Positions 44,701 to 53,172 of a DNA stretch of 64,000 nt are shown here, one piece after another. Made by a program: the position numbers and the translations under genes. Under the pieces are notes generated by a model. That model was not told the origin of the DNA. It saw only the letters and a list, made by a program, of their open reading frames with translations, and ran no database searches. The stretch covers positions 3,051,203 to 3,115,202 of the forward strand of contig NZ_JAGINW010000001.1 in the NCBI RefSeq assembly GCF_017876405.1, given 5' to 3'. The DNA comes from Kibdelosporangium banguiense. GTDB taxonomy: Bacteria; Actinomycetota; Actinomycetes; Mycobacteriales; Pseudonocardiaceae. Position 1 is the first letter of the stretch, and each line of letters opens with the position of its first letter.

Positions 44701-45030
44701 AGGCTGACCGAGCTGGGTGCGCTGACCGCCGCCGAACTGTCCGATGTGGACAATGGAACCCGGGTGCTGATCGGTGGCGCGGTCACCCACCGGCAACGCC
44801 CGGCAACCGCAGGCGGGGTGACGTTCCTCAACATCGAGGACGAGACCGGAATGGTCAATGTGGTGTGTTCACCGGGTTTGTGGGCCCGCTACCGCAGAAT
44901 CGCCCGGGGCAGCCCGGCGATGCTGGTCCGCGGCGTGGTGGAAAGCGCGGAAGGCGTCGTCAGCCTGATGGCCGACCGGCTGCAGAACCTCGATCTGCGG
45001 ATCCCCTCGAAGTCCCGGGACTTCCGGTAG
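41710..45030 (+). CDS. dnaE2: Error-prone DNA polymerase III alpha-like subunit DnaE2
   Basis: 1106 residues, C-family polymerase of the DnaE2 class that performs translesion synthesis with ImuA'/ImuB. PHP domain at the N-terminus (YAELHCHSNFSFLDGASHPEELVEAA), GRGSAANSAVCYALGIT, the catalytic acidic motif PPDIDLDIESDRREE, GIHSGGMVI, and LFQEQMMQIAVDVGGFDAAEADELRRAMGAKRS. An OB fold lies near the end (VLIGGAVTHRQRPATAGGVTFLNIEDETG). Length is typical for DnaE2 and shorter than the replicative DnaE1. The ATG at 41710 follows GGGGCAGA. No LexA box occurs directly upstream; the closest is 0.95 kb away beyond an opposite-strand gene. Confidence 0.96.
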   Translation: MGWNNPPVRWSELERALSGKPFDSGDGGDSPAWTHHRGPYVPPPEIGLPGAMDHPGGAERVPYAELHCHSNFSFLDGASHPEELVEAAALQGLEAVAITDHDGMYGVVRFAEAAKELGVRTVFGTELSLGLPAPQTGVPDPAGEHMLLLARQLDGYTALCRTISTGQLNGGEKGRPVYDLDQVVAATRDHCVVLTGCRKGAVRRALDTVGPDAAAGQLLRLVDLFGKDNVFVELIDHGMPHDTARNDVLAAMAKYYKLPTVATNAVHYAHPDRGRLAAAMAAVRSRKSLDEMAGWLPPAPTACMRSGAEMKARFEPRYPGAVQRAAVLGVECSFDLRLVAPKLPPFDVPPGHTEDSYLRLLTYQGAAERYGSAESRPDAYRQIDHELKVIRELEFPGYFLVVWDIARFCRENNILCQGRGSAANSAVCYALGITGVDAVEHNLLFERFLAPARDGPPDIDLDIESDRREEAIQYVYRKHDRWCAAQVANVITYRSRSAIRDMARALGYSPGQQDAWSKQIDRWGPVKSTVDENDHDIPDVVLELAGEIEGFPRHLGIHSGGMVICDRPVGEVCPIEWARMAERSVLQWDKDDCAAIGLVKFDLLGLGMLSALHYAIDLVREHEDTEVDIAKLDLTDDNIYAMLREADSVGVFQVESRAQMATLPRLKPRKFYDLVVEVALIRPGPIQGGSVHPYIRRRNELEDITYDHPLLERALEKTLGVPLFQEQMMQIAVDVGGFDAAEADELRRAMGAKRSTYRMERLRERFYEGAAKNGIEGELAERVYAKLLAFANFGFPESHALSFAHLVFASSYFKYYHPAAFCAALLRAQPMGFYSPQSLVADARRHDVEVRGPDINASLAHATLEPLSENNKKPAVRLGIGTVRAIGQKLADLIVEERQANGPFTGMTDLARRVQLTTPQVEALSTAGAFGCFKISRRAALWSAGAVAGDRPDRLPGTTASAAAPTLPGMDEVELAVADVWANGLSPDSFPTQFVRERLTELGALTAAELSDVDNGTRVLIGGAVTHRQRPATAGGVTFLNIEDETGMVNVVCSPGLWARYRRIARGSPAMLVRGVVESAEGVVSLMADRLQNLDLRIPSKSRDFR

Positions 45031-45066
45031 CGGCCGGATGACGGCAAACCGGGTACATTCGCGGTT

Positions 45067-46446
45067 GTGCGGCGACGCGGTGGTGAGCAGGTGGAACATC
45101 ACCCCTCCGGGGTAACCCCGGGGAGCACGGTATTATCTGGGCATGACACCCCACGCGCGTCGGTACGCTCCGCGGATCCAGGGGCGCGCGGATATCGGGA
45201 GAAAGAGTCACTTCGCGTCGCCGCATCCGCCCTCGACGGGCCGTGGACCCGGGCTGCCATAGCCGAACGGCTGATCTCCTGTTTCGAGGATCCGGGGCAA
45301 GCCGAGTCCATGGCGGATCGCCTGCTCGCACACTGCCCACGGCCGCCGTTGGGGAATGCCCGGGATCTTTCCCGGCTCATCCTCGAGTTCCCACCGGAGC
45401 CGGTGCTGGTCATGCCGCCGGTGCCGCGGATCTGGCGATGGGGTGTCCCGCAGTGGGAGTACACAGCCGACGTGGCCGCGCTGCTGGACGTCACTCTGTC
45501 CGAATTGGATTGGCTGGCCGATGCCGGAGGCTGGAACAGGCGGGCAGGCGAGCCGCTGCGGCACTACCGGCCGAAGTGGGTGGCGACCTCCACGGGTGGC
45601 ATCCGGCTGATCGAGGCGCCGAAACCACGGCTCGCGGAGGCCCAGCGCCGGATCGCCAGGCACTTGTCGTTGCCTGTTCATGAAGCGGCGCACGGATTCC
45701 GGCCCGGACGTTCACCTCTCACCTACGCCCAGCCGCACGCGGGCAAGGCCCTGGTGGTCCGGATGGACCTGGAAGGGTTCTTCGCCGCGATCACCGGTGC
45801 CCGTGTGCGAGCACTGCTGCGCACCGCCGGGTATCCGCATCAGGTCGCGATCAAACTAGCCGGGCTGCTCACCACGCGGACACCGTTGGACGTGCTGCGG
45901 GACACACCGCCGACTCAAGGCGACCCGGACGTACGACGCAGATTGCTGGCGCGCCTGCCGGGCCAGCACCTGCCGCAGGGTGCACCGTCATCACCCCAGC
46001 TCGCCAACGCAATTGCCTACCGGCTGGACTGCAGGCTCGCCGGGCTTGCGAACGTCCTTGGCGCCGAGTACACGCGATACGCCGACGACCTTGCGTTCTC
46101 CGGGCCGCAAACGCTTCCGCTGCACCGTCTCCTGCCCGGAGTCCGGGCCATCGCCCATGACGAGGGCTTCAGAGTCCGGCCGGACAAGAGCCGGGTGAGC
46201 GCCGCGCATCAACGGCAGAAACTCGCTGGGCTCGTGGTCAACAGCGCACCTGCTGTTCCTCGCGCCGAATACGACGCGTTGCGTGCGTTGCTGCACAACT
46301 GTGTGCGGACTGGCCCTGAGGCCCAGAACCGGGCCGGCCACCAGGATTTCCAGAGCCATGTCCGCGGCCGGATCGAGTGGGTGGCGGCCGGTCATCCCGG
46401 CCGGAGCGCGAAGTTGCGGGCGCTGTACCGCAACATCGCCTGGTAG
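45067..46446 (+). CDS. Retron/group-II-like reverse transcriptase
   Basis: About 459 residues. RT motifs in order: RPKWVATSTGGIRLIEAPKPRLAEAQRRIARHL (RT1), EAAHGFRPGRSPLTYAQPHAGKALVVRMDLEGFF (RT2-3 with the first Asp), LPQGAPSSPQLANAIAYRLD (RT4), YTRYADDLAFSG (RT5, YADD), EGFRVRPDKSRV (RT6), and KLAGLVVNSAPAVPRAEYDALRALLH, resembling the retron VTGxxVN region. No maturase or HNH domain is present, so it is not a standard group II intron. The start is uncertain: GTG 45067 has TACATT seven bases upstream; GTG 45091 is an alternative. The residues before ALDGPWTRAAIAERL look weakly coding. Directly downstream of dnaE2. Confidence 0.85.
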   Translation: MRRRGGEQVEHHPSGVTPGSTVLSGHDTPRASVRSADPGARGYREKESLRVAASALDGPWTRAAIAERLISCFEDPGQAESMADRLLAHCPRPPLGNARDLSRLILEFPPEPVLVMPPVPRIWRWGVPQWEYTADVAALLDVTLSELDWLADAGGWNRRAGEPLRHYRPKWVATSTGGIRLIEAPKPRLAEAQRRIARHLSLPVHEAAHGFRPGRSPLTYAQPHAGKALVVRMDLEGFFAAITGARVRALLRTAGYPHQVAIKLAGLLTTRTPLDVLRDTPPTQGDPDVRRRLLARLPGQHLPQGAPSSPQLANAIAYRLDCRLAGLANVLGAEYTRYADDLAFSGPQTLPLHRLLPGVRAIAHDEGFRVRPDKSRVSAAHQRQKLAGLVVNSAPAVPRAEYDALRALLHNCVRTGPEAQNRAGHQDFQSHVRGRIEWVAAGHPGRSAKLRALYRNIAW

Positions 46447-46463
46447 TCCCTTACGATCCGGGT

Positions 46464-46916
46464 GTGTCCGAGGGCGCGGCCGATTTCGAGATCGGCAAGG
46501 ACGGCTTGACCGTCATCGTTGTGGGCGTTGACGGCAGCCCACCTTCTCTGCACGCGGCGGCGTGGGCAGGCGGCCTGGCGCGCCGCGAGAGAGCCAAGCT
46601 CGTGCTGGTCTATGTCGAGCCGATCGCCAGCCCGGCCTACTGGACCGCGATGGGCATGGCCGGCGCGACCGAGGCCGCGACCGCCTTCGTCGACGAGATC
46701 CGGAACGAGGCCGCCACATACCTCGACCATGCCGGAGTCGCCTGGGAACTGGTGCACTACCGCGGCGACCCAGCGCACGGTCTTGAAGCCATCGCCGAGG
46801 AGCGACGCGCCGACTGCATCGTCGTCGGCCGCTCCCGGCACGGCGGTGGCCTGGTCGGCTCAGTCCCCAAAATGCTTGTCAAAGACGCCAAGCGACCCGT
46901 GGTCGTCGTGCCCTAG
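46464..46916 (+). CDS. Universal stress protein family
   Basis: 150 residues with one USP domain: VIVVGVDGSPPSLHAAAWAGGLARRERAKLVLVYV at the start and CIVVGRSRHGGGLVGSVPKMLVKDAKRPVVVVP at the end, where the G-x2-G-x9-G nucleotide-binding pattern is GRSRHGGGLVGS. The GTG at 46464 lacks a Shine-Dalgarno and has TACGAT (46452-46457) six bases upstream, so probably leaderless. The role is general stress or dormancy; the ligand is probably ATP. Confidence 0.9.
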   Translation: MSEGAADFEIGKDGLTVIVVGVDGSPPSLHAAAWAGGLARRERAKLVLVYVEPIASPAYWTAMGMAGATEAATAFVDEIRNEAATYLDHAGVAWELVHYRGDPAHGLEAIAEERRADCIVVGRSRHGGGLVGSVPKMLVKDAKRPVVVVP

Positions 46917-46918
46917 AC

Positions 46919-46953
46919 ATGGCAAAAGGCGGCTGTCCGCCGCCTTTTGCCAT
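46919..46953. terminator. Perfect bidirectional terminator
   Basis: ATGGCAAAAGGCGGC and GCCGCCTTTTGCCAT form a 15-bp perfect stem with loop TGTCC. It lies between the convergent universal stress and TNT-domain genes. A/T runs on both sides of the stem supply a terminator-like profile for each direction. Confidence 0.9.
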
Positions 46954-46960
46954 GATGCGG

Positions 46961-48946
46961 TCAGGTCAGTGACGGCTTTTCCCGGCCGGGAACCTCGACC
47001 AGGTAACCGTCTTCCAGCATGTCCTCGACCGCGTGCGGAAGCAGGAAAGCCGTTCCGCCACCGGGCTGTTCGAACCATGGGATCGCGACGCCGGTGAGTG
47101 CCTCGAACGACTGCTGCACACGGTATGTGTGGTACTCGCGGTTGACCCAGTCCGGCACGAGCGACCGCAATGGGAACGGCGTGCCCACGGCGTACACCAG
47201 GTTTCCGTCGCCGTCGCCGAACCGGTCGATCTCAGTGCCCGGGTGCAGTTCGACCATCCGCTTGCCGCGGAACAACGTCAGCGGTGGTTCGCCGTACAGC
47301 GGCTGGATCGGCCAGTCCTGGGGCCTGGTCGGCGACGGGTCCGGAGGGCTGCTGCCGCGGCTGGGCGCGGGCAGCATTGCCGTGGATGTCCCTGGCTGTT
47401 GTGGCGGCTCCGGCGGGGGAGCGCTGGGCACTGAGACGGGCTCGCGCTCGTCTGTGTCCTCCAAAGCCGACAGCGAAGGCAACGACAGGACCGTCTTGGC
47501 CAAGTCGTCGTCCACCGGTGGTGGAGGCGGCGGAATCGGCCGCTGGGGCGGCGGCGCCGTGACCAAAGGCGGCGGCGTGACCAAAGGCGGCGGCGTGACC
47601 AACGGCGGCGGGGCCACAGGAGGTGGCTCCGGGATTTCCGCGTGCGGCGGCTCGGCTGGGGCCGCCGGGCCGGGAGCGTCGAGCAGCACCTTGCCCAGCA
47701 GGAACGCCGACGCGTCCGCGACATCCTCGAAGTGGCTCGGGCTGACGAACTGGTCCTGTTCGAACCAGCCGACGCGCCAGCCGTCGTCCACACGTTCCAA
47801 CGTCCAGGTGTGCTCCACCGGCGGGCCGATCCGGTACGCCGACTCCGGCACGCCGAGCTCGGCGAACTTCGCCCGGACGGCACCGAGCGCCGGGCCGGGC
47901 GGGGGCGGGGCTGCAACTGCCGGGACCGCCGGGATGATCAGTCCCTGCGGAGGCGTGGCAGGTGCGGGCGGCGGTGCTGCGGGCGGTGGTGATGCCGTAG
48001 GAGGAGGCGGCGGAGGCGGAGGTGCGCTGGGTGGCGCCGGGCGGGCCGGTGGGGGCGGGGGCGCGCCGCGGGACACGAACGCGCCTGCCTCGGCCAGCGT
48101 CGCCTCGTCGACCTCGGGCAGTTCGAACCCGTGCCGGCGGATGTGCAGAACCAGGTCGGGTTCCGGGCTGACGCCATAGGTCCGCAGGTAGTAGTTGACC
48201 GACGCGGGCCAGATCCAGGTGCCGTCGGAGTGGAACGCGATCGGCACCGAGTTGCGGTTCTCCGGGTCCAGCCGGTCGACGTCGTAGCCTCGGCTGGGCA
48301 TCGCGAACGGCGCGTCGTCCAGGTAACCGAGCACGGCTTCGGTGTCCAGCTCGTCGATCTGCGGCCGGTTGACCACCGGACGGCCCTGCGGGCCCATCCC
48401 GTCGAACGTCCTGGCCACCCGGAACCGGGGCCGGTCGAACCCACCAGGAGGGGTGGGCGGTCCACCGGGGGCCACGCCTGGCGGCGGGCCAGGCGGTGGC
48501 GGCGGTGGCGGCAGCGGCGCGCTCAGTCGCCGGTTCAGCCACTCCGGGATGTTCTCCTCATCCCGGGGGAAGAGTTGGAGCTCGTCGGGGAACGCGGGCG
48601 GCGGCGGTGGGTTGTCCCACTCCGGTTCCTCGCGGTCGTACTCGAGGTTGTAACTCGACGGCCGGTCCAGTTGGTAACGCGCGTTGAACCAGGTGCCACG
48701 CCCGTCGCGGTACATCCCGGCACGTAGCCGCCCGAAGAGCGCGGCCAGGTCGGGTGAGACCGTCCAGGAGCGGGGCTCCTCGTTCTCGTTGGTCAGCTCC
48801 GCCGACATCTCGTGATAGCGGCCGACAGCGCGGTAGTAGACCATCACCTGCTGCCATTCGGGCGGAGCAGCCCGCAGCAGCGCCAAGCCGATCTGCTTGA
48901 CCAGCGTGTCCTGCTCGGTCGGATCCAGCTGGGTCGGTTGCGTCAC
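46961..48946 (-). CDS. Multidomain protein with C-terminal TNT (NAD glycohydrolase) domain
   Basis: About 661 residues. The C-terminal ~95 residues match the tuberculosis necrotizing toxin fold: LHPGTEIDRFGDGDGNLVY, AVGTPFPLRSLVPDWVNREYHTYRV, and AIPWFEQPGGGTAFLLPHAVEDMLEDGYLVEV, with the conserved Gln of the F-x-QPGGG segment. The N-terminal ~140 residues (AAPPEWQQVMVYYRAVGRYHEMSAEL, WTVSPDLAALFGRLR, FPRDEENIPEWLNRRL) resemble the YezG-like immunity fold. Between them lie poly-Pro linkers and two further domains. No signal peptide or WXG100 motif is seen. GTG at 48946 has GGAGG upstream; the frame extends 17 codons more. It may be a toxin that carries part of its own immunity, an inference. 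Confidence 0.82.
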   Translation of the reverse strand: MTQPTQLDPTEQDTLVKQIGLALLRAAPPEWQQVMVYYRAVGRYHEMSAELTNENEEPRSWTVSPDLAALFGRLRAGMYRDGRGTWFNARYQLDRPSSYNLEYDREEPEWDNPPPPPAFPDELQLFPRDEENIPEWLNRRLSAPLPPPPPPPGPPPGVAPGGPPTPPGGFDRPRFRVARTFDGMGPQGRPVVNRPQIDELDTEAVLGYLDDAPFAMPSRGYDVDRLDPENRNSVPIAFHSDGTWIWPASVNYYLRTYGVSPEPDLVLHIRRHGFELPEVDEATLAEAGAFVSRGAPPPPPARPAPPSAPPPPPPPPTASPPPAAPPPAPATPPQGLIIPAVPAVAAPPPPGPALGAVRAKFAELGVPESAYRIGPPVEHTWTLERVDDGWRVGWFEQDQFVSPSHFEDVADASAFLLGKVLLDAPGPAAPAEPPHAEIPEPPPVAPPPLVTPPPLVTPPPLVTAPPPQRPIPPPPPPVDDDLAKTVLSLPSLSALEDTDEREPVSVPSAPPPEPPQQPGTSTAMLPAPSRGSSPPDPSPTRPQDWPIQPLYGEPPLTLFRGKRMVELHPGTEIDRFGDGDGNLVYAVGTPFPLRSLVPDWVNREYHTYRVQQSFEALTGVAIPWFEQPGGGTAFLLPHAVEDMLEDGYLVEVPGREKPSLT

Positions 48947-49071
48947 GTCCCCATCCTCCCTTCTCCGATTCGATTCGGCACATGCGGAATTCGCCATATG
49001 CCCAACCGGCCCGTGACTGCTCTGAGGGTAATCGTTCGCTGATCGCCGGTGCCCCCTGAGACAGTGGCCAG

Positions 49072-50301
49072 GTGCTCCAGCCCTACCGCGACCTCGCCGC
49101 CGTGCCCAGAGTGCCAGGTCTGCTGACCTGGACGATGCTGGGCAGGCTGCATCTGACAGGGACCCCGCTGGCGATGTCGTTCCTGATCGCGGGCTGGACG
49201 GACTCGTACGCGCTGGCCGGGGTGGTCGGCGCGGCCCTGATGGCAGGCATCGGCGTGGCCGGGCCGGTGCGAGGGCGTGCCGCAGACAGGCGGGGCGCGG
49301 CGCGGCTGCTCGTTGTGACCGGGATCAGCTATGGCGTCGGTCTCACCGTGATCGCGTTCATACCCAGCCTCCTACCCGCTGCCTGGTGGCCGGTCATGGC
49401 GGTGGCCGCGTTCGTGGTCGGGCTCAGCAACCCGCCTGTCATCCCGGTGAGCCGCGCGGTGTGGCCGCGCCTGCTCAAGGGGCCAGCGCTGAACTCGGTG
49501 TACACGGTCGACGCGACGTTGACCGAGCTGCTGTACGCGGTCGGGCCGCTGCTCGCCGCGTTCTTGGTGGCATTGGTCAGCCCGGCGGCGTCGATCGTCA
49601 TCTCCGGTGCTCTGGCCACAGTCGGCGCGCTGGGTTTCGCCAAGATGCTGTCGCTCGCCGGGCAGTCCGGCCCCGTGCCCGCCTCCACAGATGGCGAGAC
49701 CAGGCGTGATCGCGTGGGACTGCTGAACACGCCCGGGATCCTCGCGTCGCTCGGGCTGGCGTTGTGCCTGGTCGCCGCGTTGCTGATGGTGGACATGACG
49801 ATCGTCGGCTGGGCGCGGGAAGTCGGCGCGCCGATCCTGGCCGGCGTGCTCGGCGCGGTGTGGGCGATCGGGTCCGGGATAGGCGGGCTGGTCGCGGGTG
49901 GGTTGTCCGGTATGCCCCGGTTGACGCGCCGGGTCCTGTTGAACCTGCTGGGTGTGGCCGCGCTCGTGCCGGTGTTGCCGCCGGTGTTCGATCCGGCTTC
50001 GCCGTGGCTGATCGGGCTCGTGCTGCTGCTGGGTGGCGCCGCGATCGCGCCTGCGGCGGCCGCGGCGAACGCCCGGGTCGGCGAGATCGCACCACCCGAG
50101 CGGCGCACTGAGGCGTACGGCTGGCTGTCCTCGGCTTCCACCGTGGGCTTCTCGATCGCGCTGCCGACTTCCGGCTTCCTGCTGGACCACGGCGGCCCGT
50201 CGGTCGCCGCAGCCGGTGCCGTGGTCTTCGTGGTGCTGGGTGTCCTGCTCGCGGTGCGGATCCCAGCGCCGAAACCGGTTCCGGAGCCTGCGCTCTCGTG
50301 A
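49072..50301 (+). CDS. MFS-type transporter
   Basis: 409 residues with about 12 membrane helices. Recognisable segments are [24 protein letters not shown] (MFS loop 2-3 like), a [15 protein letters not shown] helix region, and the symmetric second half beginning [23 protein letters not shown]. Likely an efflux-type member of unknown substrate. The GTG at 49072 lacks a clear Shine-Dalgarno; GACAGT six bases upstream could be a -10. The stop overlaps the next gene's GTG, so transporter and downstream protein are coupled. Confidence 0.85.
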   Translation: MLQPYRDLAAVPRVPGLLTWTMLGRLHLTGTPLAMSFLIAGWTDSYALAGVVGAALMAGIGVAGPVRGRAADRRGAARLLVVTGISYGVGLTVIAFIPSLLPAAWWPVMAVAAFVVGLSNPPVIPVSRAVWPRLLKGPALNSVYTVDATLTELLYAVGPLLAAFLVALVSPAASIVISGALATVGALGFAKMLSLAGQSGPVPASTDGETRRDRVGLLNTPGILASLGLALCLVAALLMVDMTIVGWAREVGAPILAGVLGAVWAIGSGIGGLVAGGLSGMPRLTRRVLLNLLGVAALVPVLPPVFDPASPWLIGLVLLLGGAAIAPAAAAANARVGEIAPPERRTEAYGWLSSASTVGFSIALPTSGFLLDHGGPSVAAAGAVVFVVLGVLLAVRIPAPKPVPEPALS

Positions 50302-51242
50302 GGTCACGGGCGCTGTTCGGACTGCTCGCCGTGCTCAGCGGGATCTGCCTGGCGACGCAGGGCCGCATCAACGGCGAGCTCGGAACGCGCCTGCAGGACG
50401 GCGTGTTCGCGGGGCTCATCTCCAACGGCTTGGGCCTCATCGTGCTCGTTACGTTGGTGCTGGTCATGCCGATAGGGCGGCGCGGCGTGAGCAGGCTCAC
50501 CCAAGCGCTGCGGGAGCGGAAGCTGCGTTGGTGGCAGCTCCTCGGCGGGTTCGCCGGGGCGTACCTGCTGTTCACGCAAGGCGTCGCCATCACTGCTCTC
50601 GGCGTCGCGGTGTTCACCGTCGCCACGGTCAGTGGGCAATTGCTGAGCAGCCTCGCGGTCGACCGCGCGGGACTTGGCCCTGCGGGGCCGAAACCCGTGA
50701 CGGGGCGGCGGGTACTTGGTGCGGGCATGGCGGTCGGCGCGGTTTTCCTCGCCGTGCAGGGGCAACTCGATCAGCCCGAGGCGCTGTGGCTGTTCGTGCT
50801 GCCCGCACTGGCCGGGTTCGGACTGGCCTGGCAGGCGGCGGTGAACGGCCAGGTGCGGGAGTCCGCCGGGAACGCGCTGGCAGCCACGTTGGTCAACTTC
50901 AGCGCGGGCACGACCTTGCTGGTGGTCGGCGCGGTCGTGGACGTGCTCATCCGCGGCTGGCCCGCCGCCCTGCCAGGCGACTGGTGGCTCTACACCGGCG
51001 GCGCGTTCGGCATGGTCGTGATCGGCAGCTCGGCCGTAGTCGTCAGGGTGATCGGGGTGTTGCTGCTGAGCCTTTGCGTGGTAGCGGGGCAGTTGCTCGG
51101 TGCCGTCCTGCTGGACGTTTTCGTGCCCGCCCGCACCGCGCAACTGACCTGGACCGAGGTGCTGGGCACAGTGATCACGCTGGTAGCCGTGTTCGTGGCC
51201 GCGCTACCCAGCCGTCGGGGTTCTGCGAAGATAACCGTGTGA
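50298..51242 (+). CDS. DMT-superfamily membrane protein (YdcZ/DUF606-like)
   Basis: 314 residues with ten membrane helices arranged as two similar halves. Each half begins with an [25 protein letters not shown] or [24 protein letters not shown] segment, the duplicated Q-x2-(I/V)-N-G-x-(L/V) pattern of this family. Function is unknown; probably export of small molecules. GTG overlaps the stop of the MFS gene by four bases (GTGA), and the end overlaps the folD start. Confidence 0.88.
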   Translation: MRSRALFGLLAVLSGICLATQGRINGELGTRLQDGVFAGLISNGLGLIVLVTLVLVMPIGRRGVSRLTQALRERKLRWWQLLGGFAGAYLLFTQGVAITALGVAVFTVATVSGQLLSSLAVDRAGLGPAGPKPVTGRRVLGAGMAVGAVFLAVQGQLDQPEALWLFVLPALAGFGLAWQAAVNGQVRESAGNALAATLVNFSAGTTLLVVGAVVDVLIRGWPAALPGDWWLYTGGAFGMVVIGSSAVVVRVIGVLLLSLCVVAGQLLGAVLLDVFVPARTAQLTWTEVLGTVITLVAVFVAALPSRRGSAKITV

Positions 51243-52087
51243 GCGCGACGATCCTGGATGGCAAGGCGACCCGAGACGCGATCTACGAGGACCTGAAGGT
51301 GCGCGTGGCCGCACTGCGGGAGCGTGGCATCGCGCCTGGGCTGGGCACAGTGCTGATCGGGGAGGACCCCGGCTCGGCGATGTACGTCCGCGGCAAGCAC
51401 GCGGACTGCGCGAAGGTCGGGATCATGTCGATCCGCAAGGACCTGCCCGCGGACATCTCGCAGGAGGACGCCCTAGCGGTGCTGGACGAGCTGAACGCCG
51501 ACCCGGCGTGCACCGGCTACATCGTCCAGCTGCCGGTTTCCAAGCACTTGGACACCGGCGCGCTGCTCGAGCGGGTCGACCCGGCCAAGGACGCCGACGG
51601 CCTGCACCCGGTCAACCTCGGCCGGCTCGTGCTGATGGAGCCCGCTCCGCTGCCCTGCACCCCGCGCGGCATCGTCGAGCTGCTCAACCGCTACCAGGTA
51701 CCGATCCAGGGCGCGAACATCACGGTCGTCGGCCGTGGTGTGACCGTCGGCCGCCCGCTGGGCCTGCTGCTGACCCGCCGTTCGGAAAACGCCACCGTCA
51801 CGCTGTGCCACACGGGCACCAAGGACCTGGCCGCTGAGGTTCGCCGTGCCGACATCGTCGTCGCGGGCGCAGGTGTGCCGCACTTGATCACGGCCGACAT
51901 GGTCAAGCCAGGTGCCGCGGTCCTCGACGTCGGCGTCAGCCGCACCGACGACGGCATGCGCGGCGACGTGCACCCCGACGTTGCCGAAGTTGCCGGTTTC
52001 CTGTCGCCGAACCCTGGCGGGATCGGCCCGATGACCCGGGCGATGCTGCTGACCAACGTTGTCGAGGCCGCCGAGGCGCAGGCGTGA
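51239..52087 (+). CDS. folD: Methylenetetrahydrofolate dehydrogenase/cyclohydrolase
   Basis: 282 residues; makes 10-formyl-THF from 5,10-methylene-THF, feeding PurN and PurH. Motifs: Y-V-x3-K site [15 protein letters not shown] with the catalytic Lys, [40 protein letters not shown] for NADP, and the C-terminal [23 protein letters not shown] at 51239 overlaps the preceding stop (GTGA); an AAGATAA stretch just before it could also be a -10 for a leaderless start. Confidence 0.97.
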   Translation: MSATILDGKATRDAIYEDLKVRVAALRERGIAPGLGTVLIGEDPGSAMYVRGKHADCAKVGIMSIRKDLPADISQEDALAVLDELNADPACTGYIVQLPVSKHLDTGALLERVDPAKDADGLHPVNLGRLVLMEPAPLPCTPRGIVELLNRYQVPIQGANITVVGRGVTVGRPLGLLLTRRSENATVTLCHTGTKDLAAEVRRADIVVAGAGVPHLITADMVKPGAAVLDVGVSRTDDGMRGDVHPDVAEVAGFLSPNPGGIGPMTRAMLLTNVVEAAEAQA

Positions 52088-52380
52088 CGGTCTCCATGCC
52101 GCCGAACACCCGGCTCCGTGATCAGTGGCCGTTCCTCACGGTGCTGCTGATCGTGGCCGTCGGTCTCATCCGGATCGTCATGTACCACTGGCGGGACGGC
52201 ACAACCCTGATCGGCGTCGGCCTTCTGGTCGCGGCCGTCCTGCGGCTGCTGCTGCCCGACAAGCGAGCAGGCCTGCTGGCAGTCCGCAAACGCCGCGTGG
52301 ACATGCTGCTCTACGGCGGTTTCGGCCTGATGATCATCTACATTTCGCTCTCGATCATCGGCGGCCAGCTCGACTTCTGA
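52084..52380 (+). CDS. DUF3017 small membrane protein
   Basis: 98 residues with three membrane helices ([60 protein letters not shown]) and the [11 protein letters not shown] signature. The family regularly follows folD in actinobacteria (as Rv3355c after Rv3356c). GTG overlaps the folD stop (GTGA); an ATG four codons later is also possible. Function is unknown. Confidence 0.88.
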   Translation: MTVSMPPNTRLRDQWPFLTVLLIVAVGLIRIVMYHWRDGTTLIGVGLLVAAVLRLLLPDKRAGLLAVRKRRVDMLLYGGFGLMIIYISLSIIGGQLDF

Positions 52381-52400
52381 GCCGAATGGCCGAGGCCGCG

Positions 52401-52446
52401 ATGGCCGCTTTGGCGACCAGGCCCGCCTGAGCGGAGCGAGGGCAGA
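52401..52446 (+). repeat. Dispersed repeat, partial copy C
   Basis: Sequence ATGGCCGCTTTGGCGACCAG then GCCCGCCTGAGCGGAGCGAGG corresponds to the 3' part of the dispersed repeat (same orientation as copy A at 10617). It lies just after the DUF3017 gene and 0.6 kb from copy B. Confidence 0.6.
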
Positions 52447-52515
52447 CCATACGGCCGACCCGGCTGAGCTTTTCGGCCGAAGTTTTGCTGACGGCGTTTT
52501 CCTAACGTCGTCAGC

Positions 52516-53172
52516 ATGACCTCGGCGCAGCTCACCGCTATCCACTTCGGACTGATCGGCTTCGCCCTGATCTGGCCGGTCGTGCTGCTGGTCATGCGCA
52601 GGCGGGTGTTCGTCAGCGGAGTCGTCACGCTGTACGCCACCCTCGCGCTCGCCGTCGTGTTCCTGCCGCTGCCCGGCCCGGGCACTCCCCGGCTCCGGCA
52701 GACCATCCAGCTGCTGCCGTTCCAATGGGTGCTCGACACAGCTCGCGGCGACCTGCTGGCAGCCAAGCAGTTCTTCCTCAACGTCCTGCTGTTCGTGCCG
52801 CTCGGCGTGTTCGCGTACCTACTGTGGCGGCGCACTCTCAAACAGGCCGTCACGATCGGGTTCGGCGTGTCGCTGCTGATCGAGATCACCCAGCTGAGCG
52901 GCAACTTCGGTACGGCCCCGTTCGTGTACCGGATCTTCGACGTGGACGACCTGATCACGAACACCTCCGGTGCACTGATCGGCTACCTGGCCGCCTACGC
53001 CATCACCCAGATCCGTGTTGCAGAACAGCGTCTGATGGTCCTCGCTTCGCTCGGACGGGCTCGGTCGCCAAAGCCGGCCATTTCCACCCCGCCCCACGCG
53101 ACCGGCATCGCGACTGTGGCTGATCAACAGCCTGGCTGGGACGACGCCGGGCGTGTTGCGGTGCGTAAATGA
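52516..53172 (+). CDS. VanZ-like membrane protein with repeat-derived C-terminus
   Basis: 218 residues. Four membrane helices and the VanZ signature FFLNVLLFVPLGVFAYLLW, ISLLIEITQL-type segment (VSLLIEITQLSGNFGTA), and RIFDVDDLITNTSGALIGYLAAY. VanZ-like proteins are linked to low-level glycopeptide resistance or envelope functions. From about residue 172 (QRLMVLASLGRARSPKP) the frame runs into the dispersed repeat at 53031-53189, so the last ~45 residues are repeat-encoded and the native end has probably been replaced. ATG 52516 has TAACGT seven bases upstream and no Shine-Dalgarno (leaderless-like). Confidence 0.82.
   Translation: MTSAQLTAIHFGLIGFALIWPVVLLVMRRRVFVSGVVTLYATLALAVVFLPLPGPGTPRLRQTIQLLPFQWVLDTARGDLLAAKQFFLNVLLFVPLGVFAYLLWRRTLKQAVTIGFGVSLLIEITQLSGNFGTAPFVYRIFDVDDLITNTSGALIGYLAAYAITQIRVAEQRLMVLASLGRARSPKPAISTPPHATGIATVADQQPGWDDAGRVAVRK

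Noticed and set aside
45143-45262. Short leaderless ORF from ATG 45143 upstream of the reverse transcriptase
   Set aside because: TATTAT six bases upstream is promoter-like, but the 39-codon frame is not in the RT frame and shows no coding bias; a frameshift into RT would be speculation.
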